Source: Planctomycetota bacterium (GTDB lineage: Bacteria; Planctomycetota; Planctomycetia; Pirellulales; Pirellulaceae). From it: a DNA stretch of 34,421 nt. The stretch's first letter is position 1. Each line of letters begins with the position of its first letter. Both the position numbers and the translations under genes were made by a program. Below the pieces are notes generated by a model. That model was given only the letters and a program-made list of their open reading frames with translations, was not told the origin of the DNA and ran no database searches. Below are positions 7,282 to 16,094 of the stretch, piece by piece. The stretch spans positions 1-34,421 of the forward strand of contig JAGWWZ010000040.1 in assembly GCA_018970165.1 (NCBI GenBank), read 5' to 3'.

Positions 7282-8277
7282 ATGCAATCATTATTCGTTC
7301 GTCGTCGTGCCTTCACTCTCGTAGAGCTTCTCGTGGTGATCGCGATCATTGGTATTCTCGTCGGTTTGTTGCTTCCGGCAGTACAAGCTGCCCGAGAGGC
7401 TGCTCGCCGGATGCAATGCACCAACAACATGCGTCAAGTCATGTTGGCTGCGTTGAACTACGAGTCTGCGTTCAAACGTTTACCAGCGTCGAGAATTTCC
7501 AGTACCTCCAACTTGCTTGGGCCTGCCAGTTCTATCTCAGTCCATGCGAGACTGCTTCCCTACATGGAGCAGAATCAGATTTACCAGTTGATCAATTTCG
7601 GAGTCGAATGGAACCATCCGCTCAACGATGCGGCTCGACTGACCAACGTTCCAACATTTCGTTGTCCATCGGATCCTTCATCGGATGTACCCGCAACGGC
7701 AGGAGGAATCAACAATTACTATGTGAACTCAGGCACGGTCCCACTATGGTCTCGTACAGTCGCTAACCCGATGCCTCAGGTTCCCAACAATGATGGTGTT
7801 TTCTATCGCGATTCGTTTCTCAAGCTCGCTTCCATCGTGGACGGCTTGAGTAACACAGCGGGAATTTCCGAGCGACTGACTGGGGACTACAACCAAAACA
7901 GGGTGTCGCGACTAACCGATACCTTCCAGCCAGGGACTCAGCCATTCACGGCGGACCAAGCGTACACGGATTGTTATGCAACCAATTTGGCGGACGTGTC
8001 CAAGCAAGGATTCTCGGACGTGGGTGCGCCGTGGATTCGCGGCTATCATTCGACCTCCGAGTACTACCATATTGCCCCGCCTAACGGGCGTTCATGCATG
8101 TTTCCGCCGGGTAGAATCATGACCACCGCAAACTCCCAGCACGGTGGACTTGTTAATCTTGTTTTCTGTGATGGGTCAACCCACACGTTAGCAGCGAATG
8201 TTGATATCGTCGTATGGCGTTCGATCGGCACACGCGGAGGGGGCGAAGTCGCAGGCTCCTCGCGTATCGTTGAGTAA
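7282..8277 (+). CDS. DUF1559 family prepilin-like secreted protein
   Basis: 331 residues. The N-terminus has the type IV prepilin/pseudopilin signal: basic RRR, then [21 protein letters not shown] and Glu at the fifth mature position. The residue before the cleaved Phe is Ala instead of the usual Gly. It continues with [20 protein letters not shown], the signature of the very large planctomycete DUF1559 family, and ends with [21 protein letters not shown], the family's C-terminal repeat of His-Gly-Gly and Phe-x-Asp-Gly. These proteins are thought to be exported by a type II/IV-pilus-like apparatus and held at the cell surface; the exact role is unknown. A strong hairpin follows the gene. Confidence 0.93.
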   Translation: MQSLFVRRRAFTLVELLVVIAIIGILVGLLLPAVQAAREAARRMQCTNNMRQVMLAALNYESAFKRLPASRISSTSNLLGPASSISVHARLLPYMEQNQIYQLINFGVEWNHPLNDAARLTNVPTFRCPSDPSSDVPATAGGINNYYVNSGTVPLWSRTVANPMPQVPNNDGVFYRDSFLKLASIVDGLSNTAGISERLTGDYNQNRVSRLTDTFQPGTQPFTADQAYTDCYATNLADVSKQGFSDVGAPWIRGYHSTSEYYHIAPPNGRSCMFPPGRIMTTANSQHGGLVNLVFCDGSTHTLAANVDIVVWRSIGTRGGGEVAGSSRIVE

Positions 8278-8295
8278 CAACCCTAACCTCGATCG

Positions 8296-8329
8296 GCGGT
8301 AGCCATGGGAGGATTCCTCTGGCTGCCGC
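8296..8329 (+). terminator. Long hairpin after the DUF1559 gene
   Basis: Arms GCGGTAGCCA (8296-8305) and TGGCTGCCGC (8320-8329) pair with one G-U pair; inside them GAGGA/TCCTC (8309-8319) extends the stem. It begins 18 bases after the stop codon and is followed by TCTTCCTC, a poor U-run. Placement and stability suggest a transcript end or 3' protective structure. Confidence 0.5.
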
Positions 8330-8380
8330 TCTTCCTCGTATACCTTTGAGACAATTCTTTTCAAACCCCGGTACTCGTTT

Positions 8381-9895
8381 ATGCGATTCGTAAAGACCTT
8401 ATTGGCTGACCACGGTTCCATTCGTTTCATCGCAATTTTCTTGGCGGGAACCAGCCTGCCGTCTCTGAGTCTCGCACAAGACTCGAAATCCAATCTACCC
8501 TCGGCATCTCTGCCGGATGTGACCAACAACGCTCCCGATCAACCACGCCCAACGCCGCTCACACGCGAGATAATGAAACAGTATTTGGAAGACTTGAAGC
8601 AACGCACTCCTCGAATCCCTTTGCCCGAAATGACGGAGGACGAGAAGAAAGCGGCATTGGAAGATCCTCGAGCTGGCACGTACGAGGGGCGTTTGCGCAA
8701 GCAGTATCTTCCGGAAAGCCCAACTTCCAGCTACCTTCCCTTTAGCGGTTACGCCCCCAACAACCGCCAATCAGCAAGCCGCATGGGACCACCAGAGCCT
8801 CTATTGACTCTCGACTACGCGTTCAAGGTACGATTGTTTTGGATCGCGGCCCGTGCAAACAACTGCCAGTATTGCTTAGGGCATCAGGAATCGAAACTTC
8901 TCGCAGCGGGAATGAGCGAGGATGACATTGCAGCCTTGGATTCCGAATGGGAATTGTTCCCCGAGAAGGAACAGGCCGCCTTCGCGCTCGCAAAGCGTTT
9001 AACACTGGAACCCCATCTGATTTGCGATGCAGATATCGATCGCTGCCGACCCTTCTACAACGATGCTCAGATCATCGAGATGATCGGTTCGATTTCTGGC
9101 AACAACGCCATCAATCGCTGGAAAGAAGGATCGGGCATCCCGCAATCGAGCAACGGCGGCGGGTTCGGCAGTCGCGACGCAGGTGCGAGCAGCACGGAAG
9201 AGCATTCTTACTTAACCGCTACCTCGAAAAAATTCGCAGCCCGCCGCAGCAAGATCGTAGCTCTGGATCCGTCAGATGCTTCGCTTATGCAGGCTTCACC
9301 CACAAAGTTTCAACGCATGCCGCTGGAATCGAAAGAGGTCGTCGCCGCGAAACTGAAAGAAGTGCAAACACGAAAGTCACGGTTGACGCTGGTTGATACG
9401 CAGCGAGCTGCTGAAGTCATGGGGGACACCATTGCCGATGGACGCGTTGAACAATGGCATCGTCTGCTGGCTCACTTTCCTGTTGCAGGAAAACGATTCG
9501 CGGATGGCATGCGGGCCGCATCCACCTCCGACATGCTCTCTCCATCTTTGCAATCTCAAATCGATTGGGTCGTTGCGAGACAGGATCGTGCGTGGTACGC
9601 GGCCTCGCTTGCGATGGATTCATTGAAGACCCACGGCATAACCGATCTACAGATCGACAATCTGGATCGAAACCTAGGCTCACCGATTCCAGGAATGGAT
9701 GATCGAGATCGAGCCCTGCTCAATGTCGCTCAAAAACTGTGCGCCTCGCCGATTGTGCTGACCGACAAGGAAGTCGCCGATGCCGTCAAGTTGGCCGGTC
9801 CAAAAGCAGTGACTCAAACCATCAACTACGCTGCTTACCGAGCCGCATTTAACCGCATCGCCGAAGCTGCTGGACTGGGTAGGCAAGATGATTAG
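8381..9895 (+). CDS. Secreted tandem carboxymuconolactone decarboxylase / AhpD-like protein
   Basis: 504 residues with a signal peptide (residues ~1-32, ending SLSLAQ). The first alpha-helical domain (~140-250) carries NNCQYCLGHQE with Cys162, Cys165 and His168. This is close to the AhpD redox motif (C-x-x-C-x3-H) but one residue shorter before His. The second domain (~355-490: LLAHFPVAGKRF, DWVVARQDRAWYAASLA) repeats the fold but has no Cys pair, so it is probably structural. AhpD-like proteins act as disulfide-based peroxidases or general thiol oxidoreductases; here it would work outside the cytoplasm. Its TAG overlaps the last codons of the convergent gene by four bases (9892-9895). Substrate unknown. 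Confidence 0.8.
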   Translation: MRFVKTLLADHGSIRFIAIFLAGTSLPSLSLAQDSKSNLPSASLPDVTNNAPDQPRPTPLTREIMKQYLEDLKQRTPRIPLPEMTEDEKKAALEDPRAGTYEGRLRKQYLPESPTSSYLPFSGYAPNNRQSASRMGPPEPLLTLDYAFKVRLFWIAARANNCQYCLGHQESKLLAAGMSEDDIAALDSEWELFPEKEQAAFALAKRLTLEPHLICDADIDRCRPFYNDAQIIEMIGSISGNNAINRWKEGSGIPQSSNGGGFGSRDAGASSTEEHSYLTATSKKFAARRSKIVALDPSDASLMQASPTKFQRMPLESKEVVAAKLKEVQTRKSRLTLVDTQRAAEVMGDTIADGRVEQWHRLLAHFPVAGKRFADGMRAASTSDMLSPSLQSQIDWVVARQDRAWYAASLAMDSLKTHGITDLQIDNLDRNLGSPIPGMDDRDRALLNVAQKLCASPIVLTDKEVADAVKLAGPKAVTQTINYAAYRAAFNRIAEAAGLGRQDD

Positions 9896-10857
9896 CTTAC
9901 GACGGCGGCCATCGCTGCCTTGGTCTTTCTCAAGCCTTCGGTAGCGTTCTCCAAGGGATCCCGCTCCCAGTATTTGCGGTTGAACAACTCGAGCGAGATC
10001 ACACCGCTGAAACCGCTCGACATGACGGTCTTGAATACCTTGGCGATCGGTGCAATTCCGTCTCCAGGATAGACTCGGTCGGCGTCCGTGATTTTGTCGC
10101 GAGGAATATCTGGGTAATCGTTGATATGAAACACATGCACCTTGGTTCCGGCTAGAAGGGCGAGATCTTCAAAGTTGGAACCTCCCTTGTACAAGTGATA
10201 AACATCGGGAAGGACGCAAGCATCGGGATGTTGCGATGCAGCAGCAACGTAGAGGACTTCGGACAGTTTGGAAAGGTTCTTGGAAAACCCCCACACTTCA
10301 AGCTGCGGGATACAGCCAACTTCACGACCGACTTCGAGCAGAGCACGGTAGCGATCTCCAGCCAGATCGAGATCCAGCTTTGCTGTATCGACGGCACCCA
10401 CAGGAGGTGCAGCGATTCGCGTACCACCAATTTCGACGAGCATCCCCATCTCCCGTTTGGCTTGCTCGAGTGCTTTCATGTGCGTTGCTTCATCAGCGAC
10501 AATCCAAGGGGCAAAGGCGATGGCGCTCTCGATGGTGAGCCCGGCATCGGCGATCCTCTTCTTCAACTCGCCGAGTGTCCCGCCTCCGTTCAAATACTTG
10601 TCGATGTCTCGAAGCCATAACTCCATCGAGTCATAGCCAGCCCGCTGGGCGATAGAAATCTGATCCAACAGAGGGATCACTTCACCATGAATGGTGCTGG
10701 TGTTCAGGCAGTATTTGAGAGCCGCACGATTTTGTGAGGCGACGGCCTGTGCTGAGCCTCCTAAGGCTCCTAAACCGATGGCGGTTGCCGAACTACGGAC
10801 TAAGAAGTTCCGGCGATTACGATCGGACTGGGTATCTTCGGATGAGTTGTTCATCAT
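9892..10857 (-). CDS. Tat-exported sugar phosphate isomerase/epimerase-like TIM-barrel protein
   Basis: 321 residues. The N-terminus has a twin-arginine-type signal (RRNFLV followed by SSATAIGLGALGGSAQAVA), so export in folded form is likely. The rest is an AP-endonuclease-2 / xylose-isomerase-like barrel with metal ligands in order: Glu in QLEVWGFSKN, Asp and His in VLPDVYHLYKGG, His in VFHINDYPD and Glu in VISLELFNR. It is probably an exported metal-dependent sugar epimerase, isomerase or inosose-dehydratase-like enzyme; substrate not visible. The ATG at 10857 overlaps the stop of the HTTM-like gene (ATGA), so it is the third gene of a coupled operon. Confidence 0.85.
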   Translation of the reverse strand: MMNNSSEDTQSDRNRRNFLVRSSATAIGLGALGGSAQAVASQNRAALKYCLNTSTIHGEVIPLLDQISIAQRAGYDSMELWLRDIDKYLNGGGTLGELKKRIADAGLTIESAIAFAPWIVADEATHMKALEQAKREMGMLVEIGGTRIAAPPVGAVDTAKLDLDLAGDRYRALLEVGREVGCIPQLEVWGFSKNLSKLSEVLYVAAASQHPDACVLPDVYHLYKGGSNFEDLALLAGTKVHVFHINDYPDIPRDKITDADRVYPGDGIAPIAKVFKTVMSSGFSGVISLELFNRKYWERDPLENATEGLRKTKAAMAAVVS

Positions 10858-11774
10858 GTTGACGTTCGCTCAGCGGTAGAACAAGGTGTGGAACTCGGTG
10901 CAGAAATGAAAACGGTACCCATGGCGATGAGTGCCAAGCTGTAAAGCCAGTCTCCAGCCAAGAGTGCGACCGCAGTGGCAAAAGTGGCCAGACACACTAG
11001 CCCCAAAGCGATTGTGCTGCGCCGCGCCAGAAAAAATGCTCCCGCAAGTTGCAATCCTGGAATTGCCATCGTACAGAATTGGCCAAAGTGACTGTCGCTG
11101 GATATTTCGCCAAGCCAACCATTGATTTGTTGCGAAAGAACCGAGACCGCGCTACCGTTCCACCATACGTTGTACTGAAACATGCTGATGGCGCTGAAGA
11201 CCAACCACATCAGCAGATGGACTTGACCACACCGAACGGCCAGATTCGCGCTGATGCGTTCGGTAGAGTCGTCGAAACCCGGGCGGACCGTCCAAGTGGT
11301 TCGTCCCGTGTCAATAAGGAGATAGAACAAACCCGCGGTGAGCAGGATTTCACCGGGCATGGATAACCATGGAGCCCGATGTTGGATGGTCAGCATGCAC
11401 AGCCAGGCAACGAGTGGGGCCAGTCGGGCCCCCATGCCAAGAACCGCAACGATGCTTGCGAGCAGTCCCACAGCGCAGACCATGTAGCCAGCCCAAGGTT
11501 GCGTCGCGACAAACAGTGGAGACCAGCGATATTGGCTGCCGGTGTCGGGCAATCCAACACCGATCAGATATCGACCTGTTTCCAGATCAAACCATCCATC
11601 TCCGCACAGCCACTGCGGAACCCATGCGAAGAACGATAGGAAGTGAATCGCGGCGACCGCACCTACGGCAAATCGGAAGACCGATGCTCTTCGGGTAGGA
11701 GCGGCTCGGAACCAAAAGCGGTCCCATGCTTCGGGAAGCTGATAGAACGATTGGGACAACTCTTTCGCGATCAA
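10854..11774 (-). CDS. HTTM-like integral membrane protein
   Basis: 306 residues with about seven hydrophobic segments. The arrangement FRFAVGAVAAIHFLSFF, a conserved QHRAPWLSMPGEILL region and a second group of helices with QVHLLMWLVFSAISMFQYN resembles the HTTM family, membrane domains related to vitamin K-dependent gamma-carboxylase and DoxX-like proteins. The start is TTG 11774, overlapping the TGA of the gene before it (TTGA); GGGAG seven bases upstream supports it, and there is no ATG in the first part of the frame. It ends in ATGA with the isomerase-like gene. The biochemical activity of most bacterial HTTM proteins is unknown; carboxylation is not proven here. Confidence 0.75.
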   Translation of the reverse strand: MIAKELSQSFYQLPEAWDRFWFRAAPTRRASVFRFAVGAVAAIHFLSFFAWVPQWLCGDGWFDLETGRYLIGVGLPDTGSQYRWSPLFVATQPWAGYMVCAVGLLASIVAVLGMGARLAPLVAWLCMLTIQHRAPWLSMPGEILLTAGLFYLLIDTGRTTWTVRPGFDDSTERISANLAVRCGQVHLLMWLVFSAISMFQYNVWWNGSAVSVLSQQINGWLGEISSDSHFGQFCTMAIPGLQLAGAFFLARRSTIALGLVCLATFATAVALLAGDWLYSLALIAMGTVFISAPSSTPCSTAERTST

Positions 11775-12391
11775 TTTCCCTCTCCCTTGGCTACGCTCGT
11801 AACAGGGACCGATCGAGTCGGCTCGATCTGCGGTATCAACGTGACATCGGAATCATTGAGTTTAATGACCGATGCCTCATAAACCGATTCGAGCTGATTG
11901 CTGATCGAGGGAATCTTCATGGCGAACCGGATGCGATGAATGTCCGTTCCTTCTTTTGCTGCATGGGTAACCAGCGAGTGCGCAATCAAGCCAAGCCCAT
12001 CCGCATCGTCGTGGTCTGCCAGGGCGCCCGCTAACGCTACCAGTCGTCTCCAGCGAGCATCCGCCCGTCGCGAGTCGACCCAAGTTGTCCAGTTGGTATC
12101 TCTGCGATTGGTCTTGTACTCAATCGTCATCGCCTGATCAAAGGTTTCTCCCGTCACCAACGAGACAGGAGCCAATTCCGTATACCACCCCAGAGTGATC
12201 AGGTAGGGTTGCATGGAAACCAGTGTTTGATCGGCGAAATCGGAGCGTCGCAGACTATTGTTGGATACGTAGTTAAAAGCCAACATCCCGAAATGGGCCA
12301 CTAGCACCAGGCTGATCAACACGCGAACCGTAAGCGACCAGTTCTTCGAAAGATCGGAGGCGGAAGAGGGAAGGGGCTGGTTGGAAGGCAT
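11771..12391 (-). CDS. Membrane-anchored companion of the HTTM-like protein, unknown function
   Basis: 206 residues. A short cytoplasmic head is followed by one membrane segment (~22-43: VRVLISLVLVAHFGMLAFNYV). The soluble, probably periplasmic, part contains DQTLVSMQPYLITLGWYTELAPVS (~55-78), a Trp-rich patch (TNWTTWVDSRRADARWRRL) and Val/Ile-rich strands near the C-terminus. I do not recognise a family. Its TGA overlaps the TTG of the HTTM-like gene, a tight linkage typical of proteins that act together. It is the first gene of the operon and is divergent from purA with 224 bases between the starts. Confidence 0.75.
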   Translation of the reverse strand: MPSNQPLPSSASDLSKNWSLTVRVLISLVLVAHFGMLAFNYVSNNSLRRSDFADQTLVSMQPYLITLGWYTELAPVSLVTGETFDQAMTIEYKTNRRDTNWTTWVDSRRADARWRRLVALAGALADHDDADGLGLIAHSLVTHAAKEGTDIHRIRFAMKIPSISNQLESVYEASVIKLNDSDVTLIPQIEPTRSVPVTSVAKGEGN

Positions 12392-12541
12392 GGTGATCCG
12401 AAATGATTGCGTGTTCGAGACGCTCGGTTGGCATCAAGCAATAATCGATATCGTACTCAAGGGACCGGAATGCAACAGATCCCTGCGAGGCTGGAAAATG
12501 CAACACTCGTCCCCATATTTGCCCCCGCATCCACTTAAGCC

Positions 12542-12571
12542 TTGACGCTTTCAGAGCCTCCCCCGTAAACT
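12542..12571 (+). promoter_or_regulatory. Candidate purA promoter
   Basis: TTGACG (12542-12547), 18 bases, TAAACT (12566-12571), followed 45 bases later by the purA GTG. Five of six and four of six positions match the sigma70 consensus. The remainder of the 12392-12615 divergent region shows AT-rich GATATCGATT-type sequence but nothing else that I can name. Confidence 0.4.
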
Positions 12572-12615
12572 TTGGAGTTTTGCCCTGCCCGCCCCTATTT
12601 CTTGAGAGTTTAGTT

Positions 12616-13905
12616 GTGCCTGCAACCTGCGTGATCGGACTTCAATGGGGTGACGAAGCCAAAGGGAAATTGGTGGATCTCCTCGCACCGCGTCATGACA
12701 TCGTGGTGCGATACCAGGGAGGAGCCAACGCGGGACACACCGTGGTCTTTGGCAAGGAAGTGTACAAACTGCACCACATTCCATCCGGAATCCTTTCGCC
12801 GCAGATCACCAACGTGATTGCCCCCGGCGTGGTCATCGAGCCCAATATGCTCATCAGAGAGCTCACAAATCTCGAGGATCGCGGCATTCAGCCTCGACGC
12901 AATTTGATGATCAGCCAACGAGCGCACGTCGTAATGCCATGGCACATCTTGGAAGATCGTGCGATCAATAAGACCGTTGTGAGTGGTGAAAGTATCGGTA
13001 CAACCAACCGAGGCATTGGACCATGCTACCGCGATAAAGTAGGGAGAACCCATGCGGTGCGTATGGCGGATCTGGTTCGCCCTGACCTGACCACACGAAT
13101 CGCCGAAATCGTTGATGCCAAACGTGTGCTGCTTTCCTCCATCGCATCCAAAGAAGACATGGAGGAACTAAACGCAGAGAGGATTGCTCAGCAGTGCCAC
13201 CAATGGGCCGATACCCTCGGACCCATGCTCGCCGATACGACCTACTTCCTACTCGACAATTTAGATGCCGGACGAAAACTGCTCATGGAGGGAGCGCAAG
13301 GGTCATTGCTCGATATCGATCATGGCACTTACCCGTTCGTGACCAGCAGCAATGCATCGGGCGTCGGAGTATCGAGTGGGTCGGGAGTTCCAGCCCGTTG
13401 GATCGAGCGAGTCATCGGAGTGGCTAAGGCCTACTCAACACGCGTCGGAGGAGGCCCATTTCCCACGGAATTGCTCGATGATACCGGTCAGAAAATTCGT
13501 GAAATTGGCCGAGAATATGGTACGACAACGGGTCGCCCTCGCCGTTGTGGTTGGTTTGACGCAGTCGCCGTACGCTATACTGCTCGACTGAGTGGAGTGC
13601 ATTATCTCTCCCTCATGATGCTGGATGTCCTCAGCCACTTTGAAACCATACAGGTCTGCGTAGCATACGATTTGGATGGCGAACGAGTTGACAGACTCCC
13701 CAGCGAGGCAGAGACGCTACGGCGTTGCAAGCCGATTTACGAAACGCTCGATGGCTGGATGCAAGATGTCTCAGAAGTTCGATCGCTCGATGCCTTCCCG
13801 ACCAACGCGAGGCGCTACATCGATCGCATCTCTGAGTTAATTGCTGTGCCGATCGGCGTCCTATCCGTAGGCCCCGATCGCGAACAAACAATTTTTTTGA
13901 TTTGA
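12616..13905 (+). CDS. purA: Adenylosuccinate synthetase
   Basis: 429 residues. It joins IMP and aspartate using GTP, the first committed step to AMP. Motifs in order: [15 protein letters not shown] (P-loop, ~10-23), [11 protein letters not shown], the IMP-binding [49 protein letters not shown] and [13 protein letters not shown], then [13 protein letters not shown]. The P-loop is GDEAKG where most bacteria have GDEGKG; I recall the Ala form in other planctomycetes. GTG 12616 ([11 protein letters not shown]) gives the family's usual N-terminus; an upstream TTG at 12580 would add twelve unlikely residues. uppS begins 22 bases after the stop, so the two probably form one transcript. Confidence 0.96.
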   Translation: MPATCVIGLQWGDEAKGKLVDLLAPRHDIVVRYQGGANAGHTVVFGKEVYKLHHIPSGILSPQITNVIAPGVVIEPNMLIRELTNLEDRGIQPRRNLMISQRAHVVMPWHILEDRAINKTVVSGESIGTTNRGIGPCYRDKVGRTHAVRMADLVRPDLTTRIAEIVDAKRVLLSSIASKEDMEELNAERIAQQCHQWADTLGPMLADTTYFLLDNLDAGRKLLMEGAQGSLLDIDHGTYPFVTSSNASGVGVSSGSGVPARWIERVIGVAKAYSTRVGGGPFPTELLDDTGQKIREIGREYGTTTGRPRRCGWFDAVAVRYTARLSGVHYLSLMMLDVLSHFETIQVCVAYDLDGERVDRLPSEAETLRRCKPIYETLDGWMQDVSEVRSLDAFPTNARRYIDRISELIAVPIGVLSVGPDREQTIFLI

Positions 13906-13927
13906 GCTTCCGTCGCGGGTCCCCTCC

Positions 13928-14695
13928 ATGGCTCTCTTTCAACGCAAAGTGGCCACGCCTAAACTGCCTCCCAAAGAACGAATGCCACGCCATGTTGCAA
14001 TCATCATGGATGGGAATGGTCGTTGGGCCAAGGCACGCGGTCTGCCTCGTATCGAAGGGCATCGACAAGGGGTTCTCGCGGTCGAACGGATCCTGAATCT
14101 GTGCAAAGAGATCGGTATTCGTTACCTGACTCTCTACTGCTTCTCCAACGAAAACTGGAAACGCCCGCGCCCGGAACTCGACTTCCTCATGGGACTGCTC
14201 AAAACCTATCTCATCAAGCAATCCGAATCGTTGGTTGCACAGGGGGTCCGACTGCAAATCATCGGACGCAGAGAAGGACTGCCCAACGAAGTTCTCGAGA
14301 TCATGGATCGTACCGTGGAACTCTCGTCGAAATCGGATCAATTCACCCTGTGCCTCGCGATCAACTACGGCTCGCGACAGGAAATGGTGGATGCCATTCG
14401 CTCGATCGCGAATCAAGTGAAAGACGGGCACCTGTCGCCGGATGACATCCATGAATCGACGATCCAAAACGCCTTGTATACGCATGGCGCGCCTGATCCA
14501 GACTTGGTAATTCGAACCAGCGGTGAAATGCGATTGAGCAATTTCCTTCTTTGGCAAATCAGCTACAGCGAGTTGTGGGTAACGAAAAAGCTGTGGCCGG
14601 AATTTAGTCGCGAGGACTTCATCGAAGCGATTCATGATTTCGCAACCAGGCAACGCCGATTCGGCGGAGTCGATTCCGATGAATCTTCATCCTAA
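13928..14695 (+). CDS. uppS: Isoprenyl transferase (undecaprenyl diphosphate synthase type)
   Basis: 255 residues, usual length. It is a cis-prenyltransferase adding isopentenyl units to farnesyl diphosphate to make the C55 lipid carrier for cell envelope glycans. The five family blocks are visible: HVAIIMDGNGRWAKARG with catalytic Asp28, GHRQG, LYCFSNENWKRP, LAINYGSRQEM, and RTSGEMRLSNFLLWQ followed by YSELWVT and WPEF. The canonical Gln in RTSGEQRLSN is Met here, a common variation. It follows purA by 22 bases. After its stop a 174-base gap has a TATAAA at 14783-14788 that might serve the next gene. Confidence 0.95.
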   Translation: MALFQRKVATPKLPPKERMPRHVAIIMDGNGRWAKARGLPRIEGHRQGVLAVERILNLCKEIGIRYLTLYCFSNENWKRPRPELDFLMGLLKTYLIKQSESLVAQGVRLQIIGRREGLPNEVLEIMDRTVELSSKSDQFTLCLAINYGSRQEMVDAIRSIANQVKDGHLSPDDIHESTIQNALYTHGAPDPDLVIRTSGEMRLSNFLLWQISYSELWVTKKLWPEFSREDFIEAIHDFATRQRRFGGVDSDESSS

Positions 14696-14869
14696 GTTCA
14701 CGCAAGCCTTGAATCGTTCATCCCGCCGAAAACAAACGAACGCTTTCGATGCAATCCAAGTGGTTTTTTTAGGTCATGTAACTATAAAGACTCTGTGTGG
14801 AACTGGATTCCCGAAGCGCTACCGCCCCGAACTCTCGCCCCTCTTACTCTTAGAAAAGACACCATCTCG
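14696..14869 (+). promoter_or_regulatory. Gap between uppS and the lipoprotein gene with a possible -10 box
   Basis: TATAAA at 14783-14788, following a T7 run and AGGTCATGTAAC, is the only promoter-like element seen; there is no matching -35. No terminator hairpin with a U-run was recognised. The lipoprotein ATG at 14870 is about 80 bases downstream. Confidence 0.2.
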
Positions 14870-15994
14870 ATGAAGTTGCTACTCGATGATTACTTTGCGC
14901 CCACCGTCCTGATCCTGATGTTCATGGTGATCATGATCGGTTGCTTCAATTCCAACTCTCGCCAACGCACAGGGACTCGGGAATCTCAAACCGGTAACTC
15001 GCAAACCGACTTGCCACCGCAGAATCCTGAGGCTCAACCTGTCCAGTCGCCAGAAACCCAGTCTCCAGCAAACCAAGCTCAGCAAATCCGTATCGGTGCA
15101 TGGAATATCGAATGGCTCGGCTTCCCCGATCGACGCGGGCGACCGGGCAAAGACAACCCTCAGACCCCCGAGGATCTCGCCGATTACATCCAATCGTCAG
15201 GCGTTGATGTCTTGGCCTTGTCGGAAATCGGTATCGATTCCGAAACACCTCCGCTCCGAAGCAATCAATTGGATCAGGTGGTTCGTTCCCTACAAGATCG
15301 TCATCAACAGCCATGGGAATATGTTCTGTTCGATAAGACTAATTACCCGGACGAAGCGGACGAGTACATGCGCCGCGGGCAACACGTTGGCATAGCATGG
15401 CGCACCGATCGTGCGACCATCGTTGGCACCCCGTGGGAGATCCCTGTCGGTTCACATCCCGAGTTTGGAATAAAGTTCTTCGAACGACGTGCGAACGCCA
15501 TCAAGCTCTCATTCGGTGAGGGAAAGACCGATGTAGTGTTCATCCCAGTTCATCTCAAATCCAATCGAAGAGATGATGACAATCAGGATGCAACCTACAC
15601 AATGCGACAACGCGAGGAGGAACTCAAGGCCTTCGCAAAATTCCTTCCCGAACTTCGCGACCAATTCCAGGACGAGGATATCGTCCTGCTAGGTGACACC
15701 AACATTCTCGATGGCCAAGATACCGGCCGGGTTCTCACCGAACGAGGCTTTACCGATCTCAATGGAGACGAACAAGGAACGACCGCAGTATGGGGAGATG
15801 GCAGCACCGGGTATCGGACCGCACCCTTCGATCGGATCTTCGTCCCGGGAAACCAAACCGAGTTTGCGAACAGCAAGTTGACGGTCCATCGAACCGCTAC
15901 TGGGAGCGATGATGAGATCAAGGTGTTTCGTCGCAAGCTGTCGGATCACTATTTGATTTCCAGTGTTATTGAAATCGGCTCTGACGACGATTGA
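14870..15994 (+). CDS. Lipoprotein of the endonuclease/exonuclease/phosphatase family
   Basis: 374 residues. The N-terminal membrane segment (TVLILMFMVIMIGC) ends in a lipobox-like I-G-C at about residue 25, so the protein is probably an anchored lipoprotein. A Gln/Pro/Ser/Thr-rich linker (~28-70) follows. The catalytic domain shows the EEP series: IRIGAWNIEWLG (Asn), LALSEIG (Glu), FIPVHLKSNRR (His), LLGDTNILDG (Asp and Asn), FDRIFVP (Asp) and SDHYLIS (His). All key residues are present, so it should be an active Mg-dependent phosphodiesterase or nuclease acting outside the cytoplasm; substrate could be DNA, nucleotides or phospholipid head groups. ATG 14870 is chosen because it starts the lipoprotein signal; the frame is open upstream to 14795. 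Confidence 0.85.
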   Translation: MKLLLDDYFAPTVLILMFMVIMIGCFNSNSRQRTGTRESQTGNSQTDLPPQNPEAQPVQSPETQSPANQAQQIRIGAWNIEWLGFPDRRGRPGKDNPQTPEDLADYIQSSGVDVLALSEIGIDSETPPLRSNQLDQVVRSLQDRHQQPWEYVLFDKTNYPDEADEYMRRGQHVGIAWRTDRATIVGTPWEIPVGSHPEFGIKFFERRANAIKLSFGEGKTDVVFIPVHLKSNRRDDDNQDATYTMRQREEELKAFAKFLPELRDQFQDEDIVLLGDTNILDGQDTGRVLTERGFTDLNGDEQGTTAVWGDGSTGYRTAPFDRIFVPGNQTEFANSKLTVHRTATGSDDEIKVFRRKLSDHYLISSVIEIGSDDD

Positions 15995-16094
15995 CACCGG
16001 GGCGTGTGCGCTCACGCTTCGGGTTATGATGATCCGAGGAGAATTACTGACTGTTCGCAGTCGCGACCGCCAAAAAAGCAACTTCGAAAGAAAG
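15995..16094. other. Convergent gap with a UUCG-loop hairpin
   Basis: The 100 bases between two convergent genes contain GACTG-TTCG-CAGTC at 16049-16062, a perfect 5-bp stem with the very stable UUCG tetraloop on the plus-strand transcript, and GCGTG/CACGC arms near 16002-16017. No U-run follows on the plus strand. On the minus strand a T6 run lies just after the sulfatase stop. It may end one or both transcripts. Confidence 0.35.

Noticed and set aside
13889-13898. T7 run near the purA C-terminus as a frameshift site
   Set aside because: The encoded C-terminus is normal for PurA and the gene ends in frame a few codons later; no sign of programmed slippage.
13631-14653. 340-codon open frame opposite uppS and the end of purA
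   Set aside because: Antisense to two certain genes; Arg/His/Phe-rich, no signal peptide or motif.
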